NCBI RefSeq assembly: GCF_000090795.2
Contig: NW_003546288.1
Span: forward strand, 348,532 to 374,294
Reading direction: 5' to 3'
DNA from: Amphimedon queenslandica
Taxonomy: Eukaryota > Porifera > Demospongiae > Haplosclerida > Niphatidae
Length of the DNA: 25,763 nucleotides
This document shows, piece by piece, positions 1 through 7,949 of the stretch (position 1 is its first letter; each line of letters opens with the position of its first letter). Position numbers and translations under genes: made by a program. The notes under the pieces were generated by a model that was given only the letters and a program-made list of their open reading frames with translations, did no database searches and was not told where the DNA came from.

Positions 1-1354
1 GTTGATGTACAATGGCATGAAAAAGGCAGCTACCATCTCCTGGCGCATCAAAATAACATAACCATGCTGCCTTACAAAGCTAGCAAGGTTACTATATGGA
101 GTGTCTACTTTCATAGCAACCTCGTTTTGGCTGTTAATTTCAGATATAACTCTATCACTTACTGAAACACTTTCAGCAGGTACATTGCTATTCGGTTCAA
201 TGGATTCCATAGGAACCTAATTGTCGTCAATTCTTTCAAGTCAATTTGTATCATCTACAGTGTTATTCTCAATGATGGGTTCTTGCAACAAACTAAAGAA
301 AATTACATTGTCATCTACAGCTGCATCAGCTACCCAATTTTGGTTTGTTTCGATATCTTTATAAAGTGGGTTGTGAACTTTAAGCCAACTTAAAGCATTT
401 AACACTACATCAGGATGTACATACCCATGCATGTAATGTCCTTTCTAGCACAATTTCCTTTTAAGTTTTAAAGCTATGATTTCACTCTGAGACGGCAAAC
501 ATGCTAGCACATCGCAAATATTATTTACATGACAAGAAAAATTGACAGTCGGTCCATGTATTGACATTTGCTTACCAGCAGGTAAGGATATCATTTTTAT
601 AAATAGTATCCTCTAGTTAATAAGCCTAATTTCAATGTCATTTAGATTCTTAAGTTCCAGTGGTATTTCTGGTAACATTAATCCATTTATTTTGGCCATT
701 ATGGGGATTTTACCTATCTTCAAGGATTGATCACAAGTACGGCACACCCACTGTTTACCATCTTTACAGATATACTTGACTGACAAAACACTCTGTAGCA
801 TTTCAGGGTCAGCTTTGCTATATTTGTCTTTGCGAAACTGATACACACTATGATAGTACATTATACGATGGCATACAGTACAAACATAATCTGGACCTAA
901 TCTAATTTTGTTCAAAAAAAGATGCTATAGCGTCATCTACAAAATAGTTTTGCTTCTACTGGACCTCTGACTAGCAGCATGAAGTGTTTTTCTAACTTGT
1001 GATTGCCCTGCCGTTTCATCTCTTCTAACAACGCACATATTCTCTTTGTTTTTCTGCTTTCTGTGGGCAGCAACTTCTGAAGTTTCATGTGTTCTTTGTT
1101 CACACATTCTTTGCCTATTTTTTTCATTTCGTGCAGCTTTATTCTCACTTGACTCATTGGCTCAAAAATCAGATATTCTTTTTTTTATTTTCTTCATTTC
1201 TTAACGATGTTTTTTCACTTGATTTATTGGCTCTAGCAATACATATTCTTTTCTTGTTTCTTTTATTCATTAAAAATGTTTCTTGACTTGAAGCATTAGC
1301 CCTAATATCTGACAGGGTCAAGATAAAATTACACATTGAAAATTTCTCTCCCAT
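1..1354 (-). pseudogene. Helitron-type protein, DUF6570 + OTU part, degraded, runs off left edge
   Basis: Read on the minus strand. A Lys/Arg-rich region (about 1354-935) leads into a DUF6570-type zinc region. This has VCTVCHRIMYY near 870 and a second cysteine pair (VCRTC) near 730, then the family landmarks GLMLPEIPLEL, SLPAGKQMSIHGP, LPSQSEI.ALKLKRKL and GHYMHGYV, ending near 360 (NPLYKDIETNQNW). At 58-1 the frame reads DAPGDGSCLFHAIVHQ, the catalytic-cysteine motif of an OTU deubiquitinase-like domain. In known Helitron-type proteins this order precedes the Rep/helicase part. In-frame stops lie at 613-615, 445-447, 241-243 and 217-219. Frameshifts are visible near 45-60 and in the poly-T at 916-922. 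The gene is therefore dead. Family assignment comes from motif recognition; the loss of function is seen directly. It probably joins the block at 3245-3629. Confidence 0.8.
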
Positions 1355-1680
1355 ATGTATAGGAGAGATTTTGCGTACCCCTACACAAATTTACTCCCAT
1401 ATATATGGGAAACCTCATTATAATATAGTGTAACCCTACGTCTACAGCTACTCCCATATGTACAAAAAGGATTTAGTGTACCCCTACGCAAAATCTCCCA
1501 TATACAGTGGAAGGATTTTGTGTACCCTTACGCAAAATCTCACCATATATAGAGGAAGGATTTTGCATACCCCTACTCAAAACTGCTCCTATAAATGAAC
1601 TCTATTTTTCATACATGAATAATTTTGCGTACCCCAATGCAATGATTGCCTCTCTATTTAGGGGAACTACTGTGAGTAAA
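1329..1680 (+). repeat. Left terminal inverted repeat with palindromic tandem units
   Basis: Contains about five units, each itself an inverted repeat of the form GATTTTGCGTA-cccc-TACGCAAAATC. They are separated by a short palindromic spacer around CCCATATATAGG. Adjacent units at about 1468, 1512 and 1556 are 44 bp apart. The arm is the inverse of 2875-3239, including a shared non-repetitive stretch (1415-1455, matching 3115-3160 inverted). The 61-codon open frame inside it is a by-product of the repeat. Confidence 0.75.
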
Positions 1681-1857
1681 ATTTTATTATAACTTCAACT
1701 GAATTACATCAGGGCTAGCATATACAATTAAGCATTAATTAATTACCGTAGTTATTGAGAAAATGAATGTGTACAATGTATATTTGAGTTCATGTCACGT
1801 TATCCACTGCTATAATGTATATGTAGAAGATTTAAATGCCAACATTTAAAAGCCATC

Positions 1858-2079
1858 TCATAACATAACATAATGATGTATTTCATCATTACAAACACTA
1901 TAATTATAAGCAAATGAAGGGCATTTACAATCATTTGTAGCTAGTTTATGTTTTGAAATCTTTAAGGGTAGTACCAGATACTGTATAAAATGCATTGTTT
2001 TGGTTCTTCTTGTGTCTTTGCTGACAAATGTTATGTAACCAATAGAGCAAACTTGATCATGCTTGCAGCACGTTCCATT
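1858..2079 (-). pseudogene. Possible SWIM-type zinc finger fragment inside the TIR element
   Basis: About 73 codons are open on the minus strand without a convincing start. Near the beginning the frame reads NGTCCKHDQVCSIGY, which resembles the C-terminal half (C-x-H plus flanks) of SWIM fingers seen in Mutator-like transposases. Further on is NDCKCPSFAYNYSVCND. The upstream C-x-C of a SWIM motif is not visible because the frame is closed by a stop at 2080-2082. It may be a remnant of the element's transposase, or chance. No DDE residues are seen. Confidence 0.28.
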
Positions 2080-2344
2080 TCACATTCTCTTTATTGCCAT
2101 TGATAATCAAGTAGCACCTTTTTTGAAATGTACTATACATAGAGTAGAGTCACATGTAGCCTTGCCAGACTAAGTCACATGTACTTCAGAAGAGTCTAAC
2201 TTCAGAGAACTTTACCTCATTTCAGAGAGTCTTTTATTGAGAACCTGACTTCAGATAGCCTTTAGAAAGCATTTTTTTATTTTGCTTTTTTAATTCAAGT
2301 TATAAGATCTACTTTTGGTGGTAGTTGTACCGTACAGTGTATAG

Positions 2345-2709
2345 CTGTGCTTGTTCTATTCTGTTCAAATTGAGGAAGCTGAGCTTGATTTCTGTAAGTT
2401 TATTTTGTACCTAGAGGAATGTTTTATATTACTTTCATCAGGTAAAAAAAAAAGCTTACAGGAAAGAAGTGATTTTGAAGATGAGAATGATGAAATATGT
2501 GGTATATGGGGCATTAGATAAAACATACCATTAATCTATTCTACTTCCTTGTAGATGAACTATATTGTTCTTGCCGAAAGAGACACAAGAGAAATCAAGC
2601 TATGAAGCACTGTTCTAATTGTAACACTTGGTACCACAAGACTTGCATTAAGATTAAAAACGAGGAACTATCTTCAGATAAATGGCAATGCTACAATTGT
2701 ACTAATTAA
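2345..2709 (+). CDS. PHD-finger protein, last exons (spliced), inside the TIR element
   Basis: Three exon blocks join in frame: up to 2393, 2442-2501 and 2555-2709, with stop TAA at 2707-2709. The introns 2394-2441 (48 bp, GTAAGT..CAG) and 2502-2554 (53 bp, GTATAT..TAG) are very short. The joined product has an acidic stretch (SDFEDENDEIC) followed by a complete C4HC3 PHD finger: CSC, then HCSNC, then WYHKTC, then CYNC just before the stop. PHD fingers bind histone tails in host proteins and occur at the ends of many transposon proteins. The first exon's start is uncertain: the frame is open from 2345 after a TAG, and an acceptor at 2374 is also possible. It is probably the 3' end of a transposon protein whose upstream part is deleted, or else a captured host exon. 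Confidence 0.6.
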
Positions 2710-2874
2710 CTTGTGTGATTTTAATGGTATCTTAATTTTGTGGATTGGTCCTACTACATGTATATGTATGTAGTTTGTGGGTGAGGTATACAAACTGGTT
2801 CCTGTGAACATGGCTGAAATTAGGTGTATGATGCTCAAAGTCTAAAATCTATGGGATAAACCTTGTGTAAAAGT

Positions 2875-3239
2875 ATGCAAAATCGCACTTCTATACATAT
2901 ATAGGTACAAAAATCATTTCCCTATTTACGGCAGATTTTGCACAGGGGTACGCAAAATCTTTCCTCTATATATGAGATAGATTTTGCATATGGGTACGCA
3001 AAATCCTTCCTCTATATATGAGAGAGATTTTGCGTAGGGGTACGCAAAATCCTTCCACTGTATATGGGAAAGTTTTTGCGTAGGGAAATGGAAAATCCTT
3101 CCTGTATATATGAGAGTAGCTGTAGACGTAGGGTTACACTATATTATAATGAAGTTTCCCATGTATATGGGAGTAAATTTGTGTAGGGATCCGCAAAATT
3201 TCTCCTATATAAATGGGAGTGATTTTTGTAAAGTGTAAA
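2875..3239 (-). repeat. Right terminal inverted repeat with palindromic tandem units
   Basis: Inverted counterpart of 1329-1680. Units at about 2931, 2981, 3027 and 3072 follow the form AGATTTTGCGTA-gggg-TACGCAAAATC at 45-50 bp spacing. The outer part (3110-3235) is a diverged but unmistakable inverse of the left outer part, including TGTAGACGTAGGGTTACACT. Each unit could fold by itself and both arms could pair. Confidence 0.75.
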
Positions 3240-3244
3240 AGTGT

Positions 3245-3629
3245 ACTGATCCATGTCTGACGATATATTTTGGATTGCTGTTTTCTGGATTCCTTATTTT
3301 CTACTAAGGCCTTACGTTCTTTAAGACTTTAAGGTCTTATACCTTTCTTATCCTTAAAATTATGACCACAATAATCACAAAGCAATTTATTTTTTGCAAA
3401 TACTTCAAAGCAAAGCATTGGGGACATTTTTTTGCTTAAGATAAAGAATGGCACCTTTTTTATTCCAGAAACAATGACCACAGTGGTCACAATTCAATTT
3501 ACGAAAATGATTTCCTTCAAAATATATAGGACATTTCTTTGTCATAGGCCCAGGATTAACCTCAAAATCTCCTCCCAACAATAACACCATTAAAGCAAAA
3601 TGTACAAAAAATACAAGCAAAGATTGCAT
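3245..3629 (-). pseudogene. 2A-leader plus zinc-ribbon N-terminus of a Helitron-type protein
   Basis: ATG at 3629-3627 opens a frame with a hydrophobic leader of about 20 residues, ending in LLLGGDFEVNPGP. This matches the 2A consensus D-x-E-x-NPG-P, at which ribosomes skip a peptide bond; N-terminal 2A leaders that double as signal sequences are known from invertebrates. A zinc-ribbon-like pattern follows (KKCPIYF.., then CDHCGHCFWNKKG). After two small frame changes (a run of seven T at 3426-3432, then about 3410) a second copy follows (KCPQCF.., CDYCGHNFKDKKG). The tail is Lys/Arg-rich (SLKERKALVENKESRKQQ) and runs to the border of the TIR element. In the first ribbon one expected cysteine is Tyr (CPIY). 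An in-frame TAA follows GIRP. The zinc ribbon resembles the N-terminus of sponge DUF6570 Helitron proteins, so it probably belongs with 1-1354. Confidence 0.62.
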
Positions 3630-3639
3630 GCAAAATCAA

Positions 3640-5280
3640 AATTTAGAGAATCACACTTTTGCCAGCTCCATAAGATGCTTCAGTAGTACAATTACTAACA
3701 TGATGACTGACAAAGCAGCCTATTGCAACTCTGTATTGTTCAATACTAATAATAGCAAAAAATGGACTATTAACCGTTCCTTATCACTGAACAGAAATAA
3801 CATTATACTGGAATTGAAGGAATTCTAGTAATCTTAGTAACAAGAAGAACAAGGAACGAAAATGAAGGACACTAATTTATTGAAGACAGTCAGAACTTCT
3901 TTTAATAAAAAATAACTATAAGATACAAGGTAAGTATGTCAAATTGTGCTGATATATGTTTACCAAAACTCACCACTAAGAACGAAAGATGTGAACTTAA
4001 ATTGAGAAAAATTAACTAAATGATACAAAAGAGAGGCCTACACAATATATAACTCACACTTTTTAACAGAAACATACAATGATTTACTGAAGGCAGTAAG
4101 TTGAAAAGATGCTTCAAAAGACTTAAGCCTAGTGAAAAAGGCACTGAAGTGCACAAAAATACTCTAGTAAAGGAGTAAGAATAATAATAATAATAAAGCA
4201 ATCCAGTAATAATTATACTATGGAGATTTAAAATAAAACACAAGGAACTCACTATAGCAAGACAAAGATGGGACAAAATGAAAAATCCAAGGACTTAAGA
4301 ACAAAAGGACGGAAAGCCACAAGGCTAGATGTATAGCTGTAAGCATGAAAGGCGTGGCGGGAATAAAAGATGTGGCTGGATAAAAGGTGTGGCTCAGCTC
4401 ATATTAGCATAGATATTAGAGTAAATGAAAGGGATTGGAATTTTGAAAAGGGGGAACTGATTAAAGTTGCTATCGGTTATAGGCCCATTACCCAATACAC
4501 ATTTCCATTAGCCCAGCAGGCCAGACCCATCCTGACCCATCTGGCATGCAACACTACTCCTCCATTAGTGAGGCTGTTGCAAGGTGTTCGAAGGATATTT
4601 TTGGACATCCAAGAGGCTTACTTCTGATACACCTACCATACCATAAAGAAAGTTCAGGACTACATGCAGCAATATTTTTATTTCTACAATACTAATTTGA
4701 GACCAGTTTTGTTATAACAAACTCATACTATGTGGATTATAAATGTAACTAGCATCATTCCAAATGCCAACAAAAACTCTGTCATATCATTATAAAGATC
4801 TTGTATTTTACATTAGCATATTTTCAAAGAGGGATTATAATGACAAAAATACAGTTTATGGTTTTAAAGGTGTCATAAAATTAAATTGATATGTACACTA
4901 GAAAACAGCATTATTAAGAGGAAACATTAGGCTTCTTGATGTATTAATTTCACTTGCATATGCACACTATTTTGCCAGATATTGTTCCTAAAAGAAAAAA
5001 AATCTAAGGTAAATTGGGACAAGAGTTAAAAAAAGCCTATTTCAGCCTGGAATGACAACAAAACTGAAGCAGTTTGTTGCTGAATGATGTTTATAGCTAG
5101 CTTGCTGCTGCAGCAATTAAAGGGGTGGCTCAGCTCAATCAAAAATATGCACCACCCAGTTTAGTAAAATGGTGCCATGTGGCCTTAATGTGGACAGAAA
5201 CCTTTAGATTTTCTAGGCATGCACACAGTTTTACACAAATTTGTTAGGCTCTACTTGTTTCATGCAATTCCTATATCCAG
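3640..5280. other. Long stretch without a recognisable gene
   Basis: AT-rich. It holds short simple repeats ((AAT)n near 4170-4195) and a set of GTGGC repeats (4349-4397). An 85-codon plus-strand open frame (4370-4627) has no recognised domain; its second half is somewhat GC-richer (PLAQQARPILTHLAC). The motif GTGGCTCAGCTCA at about 4389 recurs at about 5125. No splice-supported exon chain or transposon end could be established. Confidence 0.5.
4349..4397 (+). promoter_or_regulatory. Three tandem GTGGC-box repeats (CACC-box-like)
   Basis: Three near-copies of AAARGNTGTGGCNGG stand at 4353, 4371 and 4388, spaced 18 and 17 bp apart. The complement is a CACCC/CACGCC-type box of the kind bound by KLF/Sp zinc-finger factors in animals. 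Function is inference. A similar GTGGCTCAGCTCA recurs about 200 bp upstream of the candidate start at 5329. Confidence 0.25.
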
Positions 5281-5328
5281 TTTCGAGGCAGTAGCTACCT
5301 TCTCAGAGAGGAGCCGCTACATTACAAA

Positions 5329-5604
5329 ATGGCTGGTAAGTCACACTTATGCTGTCATATCTCACAAATGAAGGAAAGCCAAGCATTTCCACACATTTTT
5401 TGTTCTTCATGTTTTCCTTTACCTTTTGTTGTCTTTAAAGGTACCATAGCTTCAACTATGCAAAAGTTACCTGTAATATTATTCTGTTCTTAAACACTGT
5501 CGACTTTTGCCACTTCAGAAAAGAACAAAAGAGTTAATTCTAGGAAAAGAACAACTTTTTCTGTACCTAATTGGCAAAAGAAATGCTCTGAAGAGCTTGA
5601 CTAG
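5329..5604 (+). CDS. Candidate tiny two-exon gene, 30 residues, basic
   Basis: ATGGCTG at 5329-5335 is followed directly by a strong donor (GTAAGT). The acceptor at 5516-5518 follows a pyrimidine tract (TTTTGCCACTTCAG). Joining gives a 30-residue product, MAEKNKRVNSRKRTTFSVP.., ending in TAG at 5602-5604. It is basic at the N-terminus, with a nuclear-localisation-like KNKRVNSRKR. An alternative three-exon model uses 5441-5472 as a middle exon (acceptor TTTAAAG, donor GTAATA) and also stays open, giving a different 43-residue product with stop at 5608-5610. Upstream sequence (5290-5328) is GC-richer and looks like a short 5' leader. I do not recognise the product. It could also be a relic first exon of a lost gene. 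Confidence 0.3.
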
Positions 5605-5649
5605 AAAGTAGCATCAGCCAAAAAATCATTTATGATTGAAATTTTTGCT

Positions 5650-5666
5650 AACACACACACACACAC
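5650..5666 (+). repeat. (AC)8 microsatellite
   Basis: An uninterrupted run of about eight AC dinucleotides, just downstream (in minus-strand sense) of the stop codon of the gene remnant at 5693-6260. Confidence 0.9.
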
Positions 5667-5738
5667 TGACAGCACGAGCGCAGTACCCTCGCCTATATGC
5701 CTACGGCGTTGGTGAGGGCAACAATGTTGTCATTAATT

Positions 5739-5925
5739 GGATGGTCTGGAAGAGAACTAGCAGACTGATTCTGATTTTCTTCTGTCATGAAATCATACTC
5801 ATACTCTATATAATCGTATATTAATGTATATATAGCAGACTAGTTAAGTTTAGTTTTGCTGACCGTCATTTTAATTTCTGTCTAAATTTGGTGAAGTACC
5901 ATAACTACCATAGTTGTCACTCAAA
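5739..5925 (-). repeat. Tandem exon duplication, copy A
   Basis: Shares GGTCTGGAAGAGAACTAGCAG-type sequence at one end and a CACTCAAAG-type end at the other with copy B at 5959-6108, in the same orientation, only about 33 bp away. Copy A is longer by AT-rich insertions and has stops in the frame that is open in copy B. Confidence 0.6.
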
Positions 5926-5958
5926 GAAGATCAGAAAGTGTCAGAAATAGATTGATAT

Positions 5959-6108
5959 GGGTGGTCTGGAAAAGAACCAGCAGCCTCGGACTTAATACAA
6001 TTTTCTTCATACTCTATTAAATATTTTGCTAAATGCAGCTGCTGATAGGTTAGTTTTTGCTTACCATTTTCATTTTTGTCAAAATTTGAAGTAGCGACAT
6101 CACTCAAA
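5959..6108 (-). repeat. Tandem exon duplication, copy B
   Basis: Better preserved copy of the module at 5739-5925. Open throughout on the minus strand, with SDVATS at its start and SFPDHPYQS near its end. Confidence 0.6.
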
Positions 6109-6422
6109 CCCTTTCTTCTGTAGCTACCGTTACCTGTGTGATCCCTTTGGGAAGGCTTTTTTACGTATGAAAGCAAGAATAACTGCCTACTCATTTTCCA
6201 ACTCACATGTGCACAGTGAGCCACCCCCACAATCATGTGTAGACAACCCACAGTACCCACCCATTGGTTACATTAGAAATATCTGTAGCCAATTAGTCAA
6301 CTACAAACCAGATTATACATCAATAAGATGCATTAGTATCAATATCATAATAATTGATAATTTTTGAATCAAAATAATGGTAGGGTGCATGCCCTACGTC
6401 AGCTACACCCCTGCTGACCAAC

Positions 6423-6477
6423 CTAGCATCATAGATATCTATGTTAGGATTGCTAGAATCAGTATCTATGATGCTAG
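6423..6477. repeat. Perfect 15-bp inverted repeat (hairpin)
   Basis: CTAGCATCATAGATA at 6423-6437 is the exact reverse complement of TATCTATGATGCTAG at 6463-6477, with a 25-base loop. No poly-U or promoter context points to a terminator. It could be the tip of a small inverted-repeat element or a cruciform-forming site. Confidence 0.6.
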
Positions 6478-6479
6478 CA

Positions 6480-7280
6480 AACACAATGATGGCCTAGACA
6501 AAACGCAGAGCTTCTGTGACAATATTTATACATGGTGATGCTATCAGATGAGTCATATACGATTAATCAGTAAGGCTGTGGTTACAATAGAGCTGGAGTT
6601 AATTTTGATATAGAAGACTATAATAACCAATCTGTTATTTTAATGCATTACTCTTAAAATAGTAATTATTATTTATTTATTTATTAATTAAACTTTACAG
6701 TGTCAATGAGAATGAGAGTTAAGAGGATGTAACAAAGCTAGTCAAAAGAGACATTGAAGGTCTGACCAAAGAAGTATGGCCAGGCAGAAAGTAAAAGAAA
6801 GAAAGAGAAGAGAATTTTAAAGGAAAAAACGGAAACAAAAAACAAATCAGAGTTAGTAAAACCATAAAATTGAAATTAAAACGGTAATGGTGATGATAAT
6901 AACAAAATAAATCAACAGGAATAAAGATTAATAATAGTGACTAAATTTGTTTTAATAGTTGTGGATTTGATTTACAGCTGCTTATTGCTTTTACTATTTA
7001 TCTCAGTTACTGATGACTGATAGAATGCTATATCCAATAGTAGGTCTCGCTAGTCCTGAAAGAAACAGTAATGAAACTGTAATGTGTCTTCCTCAGTGTA
7101 GATGTCAGTACTCCTAACATACATGCAAAATTAACTATTTCCGTTTCAGACCTAAGCAAGAATCTTTCGGTTCAGCAACAAGTGCCATTTTCTCACAATT
7201 TAAGCACATTTTAGTGCATATAAGTATTCTTATAAAAATCAGAAGTACACAATTTAATACTTTCAGTAAACTAATATACT
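6480..7280. other. No gene seen
   Basis: AT-rich sequence with a short (ATTT)n run near 6665-6685 and an A/G-rich patch at 6775-6850. No coding frame, splice chain or inverted-repeat ends recognised. Confidence 0.5.
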
Positions 7281-7289
7281 TAAATCTTC

Positions 7290-7745
7290 AACAGTTGGAC
7301 TTTCTTCTTTAGTTAAGTACTTTTGTAGTGGCCTGACACACCTTGGTGTTGTGTACAACCACTGGCAAATAGACCAAGTTATAGCATATTCTATGGGATT
7401 TAGTAACATCTGAGACATTCTACTACCTTGACATATTTTACTCGTTCAGATTCAGTCAATTTTGGAAAGGTGAAAGCTCGTGGTTCACATCCCTAGAATC
7501 TCAATATGTATACATTAAGATCTTTGTCTTCCAGCCACGTTAATTGTAGCTAAGCTGTTTCATTACCATCAGAAATGAAACCTTGCCATTTGTTAGCTAG
7601 CCAAATAATGAGAGTTGGTTGAAGTTGCCAATTTCCTTCACTTCCTTCGCCGATTCTCTCCAATTTCCTTTGGCTTTCTTTTTTGCCACTAACAGCATGG
7701 GAACTAGTAGTGCTTGAAAATTACTACGTCCTGGAGTCATTCTCT
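7290..7745 (-). pseudogene. Degraded minus-strand coding-like stretch, family unknown
   Basis: Several frames on the minus strand join into a protein-like text. ATG at about 7741 begins MTPGRSNFQALLVPMLLV, followed by KKKAKGNWRESAKEVKEI. A shifted frame then reads QPTLIIWLANKWQGFISDG, then LTWLEDKDLNVYIL, GCEPRAFTFPKLTESERVKY and VKVVECLRC. A further frame gives IEYAITWSICQWLYTTP and LQKYLTKEESPTVEDLSI. Frame switches and stops show decay. I do not recognise a domain. It may belong with the next block (7950-8700). Confidence 0.3.
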
Positions 7746-7949
7746 TAGACTGAGAAAATAAATATCAATAGCAAATGCGGTAATTGTTGCTGTACAGACA
7801 CTGTAGTACTTGGTTGACTAATGCAGTAGAACTATACACATAAAATTAGTCTAAGTTTAGATGTCATAATAACAGACTGGGGCTATATTATCTAAGCAGT
7901 TAACAGAATCTTTGAGTAACACTACCATCTACTTCTTCACTAGGCTATA

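Larger units (their letters stand above)
1329..3239. mobile_element. TIR DNA transposon, possibly Mutator-like, inserted in a Helitron ORF
   Basis: Two long arms, about 1329-1680 and 2875-3239, are inverted copies of one another. The outermost bases read ATTACACATTGAAAATTTC on the left, and TTACACTTTACAAAAATCAC when the right end is reverse-complemented. Each arm is an array of palindromic ~45-bp units. The ~1.2-kb interior holds a spliced PHD-finger exon set (plus strand) and a possible SWIM-like fragment (minus strand). Long arms and a SWIM-type finger would suit a Mutator-like element, but I see no DDE core, and no clean 9-bp target duplication could be identified. The element is probably non-autonomous or internally deleted. 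It separates the two halves of a Helitron-type protein, so it is likely younger than that Helitron. Confidence 0.7.
5693..6260 (-). pseudogene. Minus-strand gene remnant with duplicated C-terminal exon
   Basis: The distal frame (6260-5931) includes SDVATSNFDKNENGKQ, LTYQQLHLAKYLIEYEE and SEAAGSFPDHPYQS. A second, diverged copy of the same module follows at 5925-5739 (SDNYGSYGTSPNLDRN, EYEYDF, SASSLPDHPIN). It then runs on to ALTNAVGI and a stop at 5693-5695. Splice-like signals are present: a GTGAGT donor near 6213, followed about 50 bp on by an acceptor-like TTTCATACGTAAAAAAG, and TTTCTGATCTTCTTTGAG just before the second copy. The second copy has in-frame stops in its middle. The conserved (F/L)PDHP motif and the residue-level similarity suggest both copies were once coding. 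I do not recognise the family. The Asn/Asp/Ser-rich composition suggests a disordered tail. Confidence 0.4.

Noticed and set aside
1089-1354. Plus-strand Phe-rich frame at 1089-1286
   Set aside because: It is the antisense of the Lys-rich Helitron N-terminal region.
1340-3239. CRISPR array or simple satellite
   Set aside because: The repeats are palindromic, diverged, arranged as two inverted arrays with shared non-repeat flanks, and the context is eukaryotic transposon DNA. They are TIR arms.
4016-4276. Minus-strand 86-codon frame rich in Leu, Ser and Tyr
   Set aside because: It is partly produced by an (AAT)n repeat, has no domain, and no splice context supports it.
4370-4627. Plus-strand 85-codon frame as a gene
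   Set aside because: No recognised domain and no conserved pattern; mentioned only in the description of the gene-poor stretch.
6423-6477. Hairpin as a transcription terminator or tRNA
   Set aside because: No U-tract, no cloverleaf or A/B box pattern, and the organism is eukaryotic.
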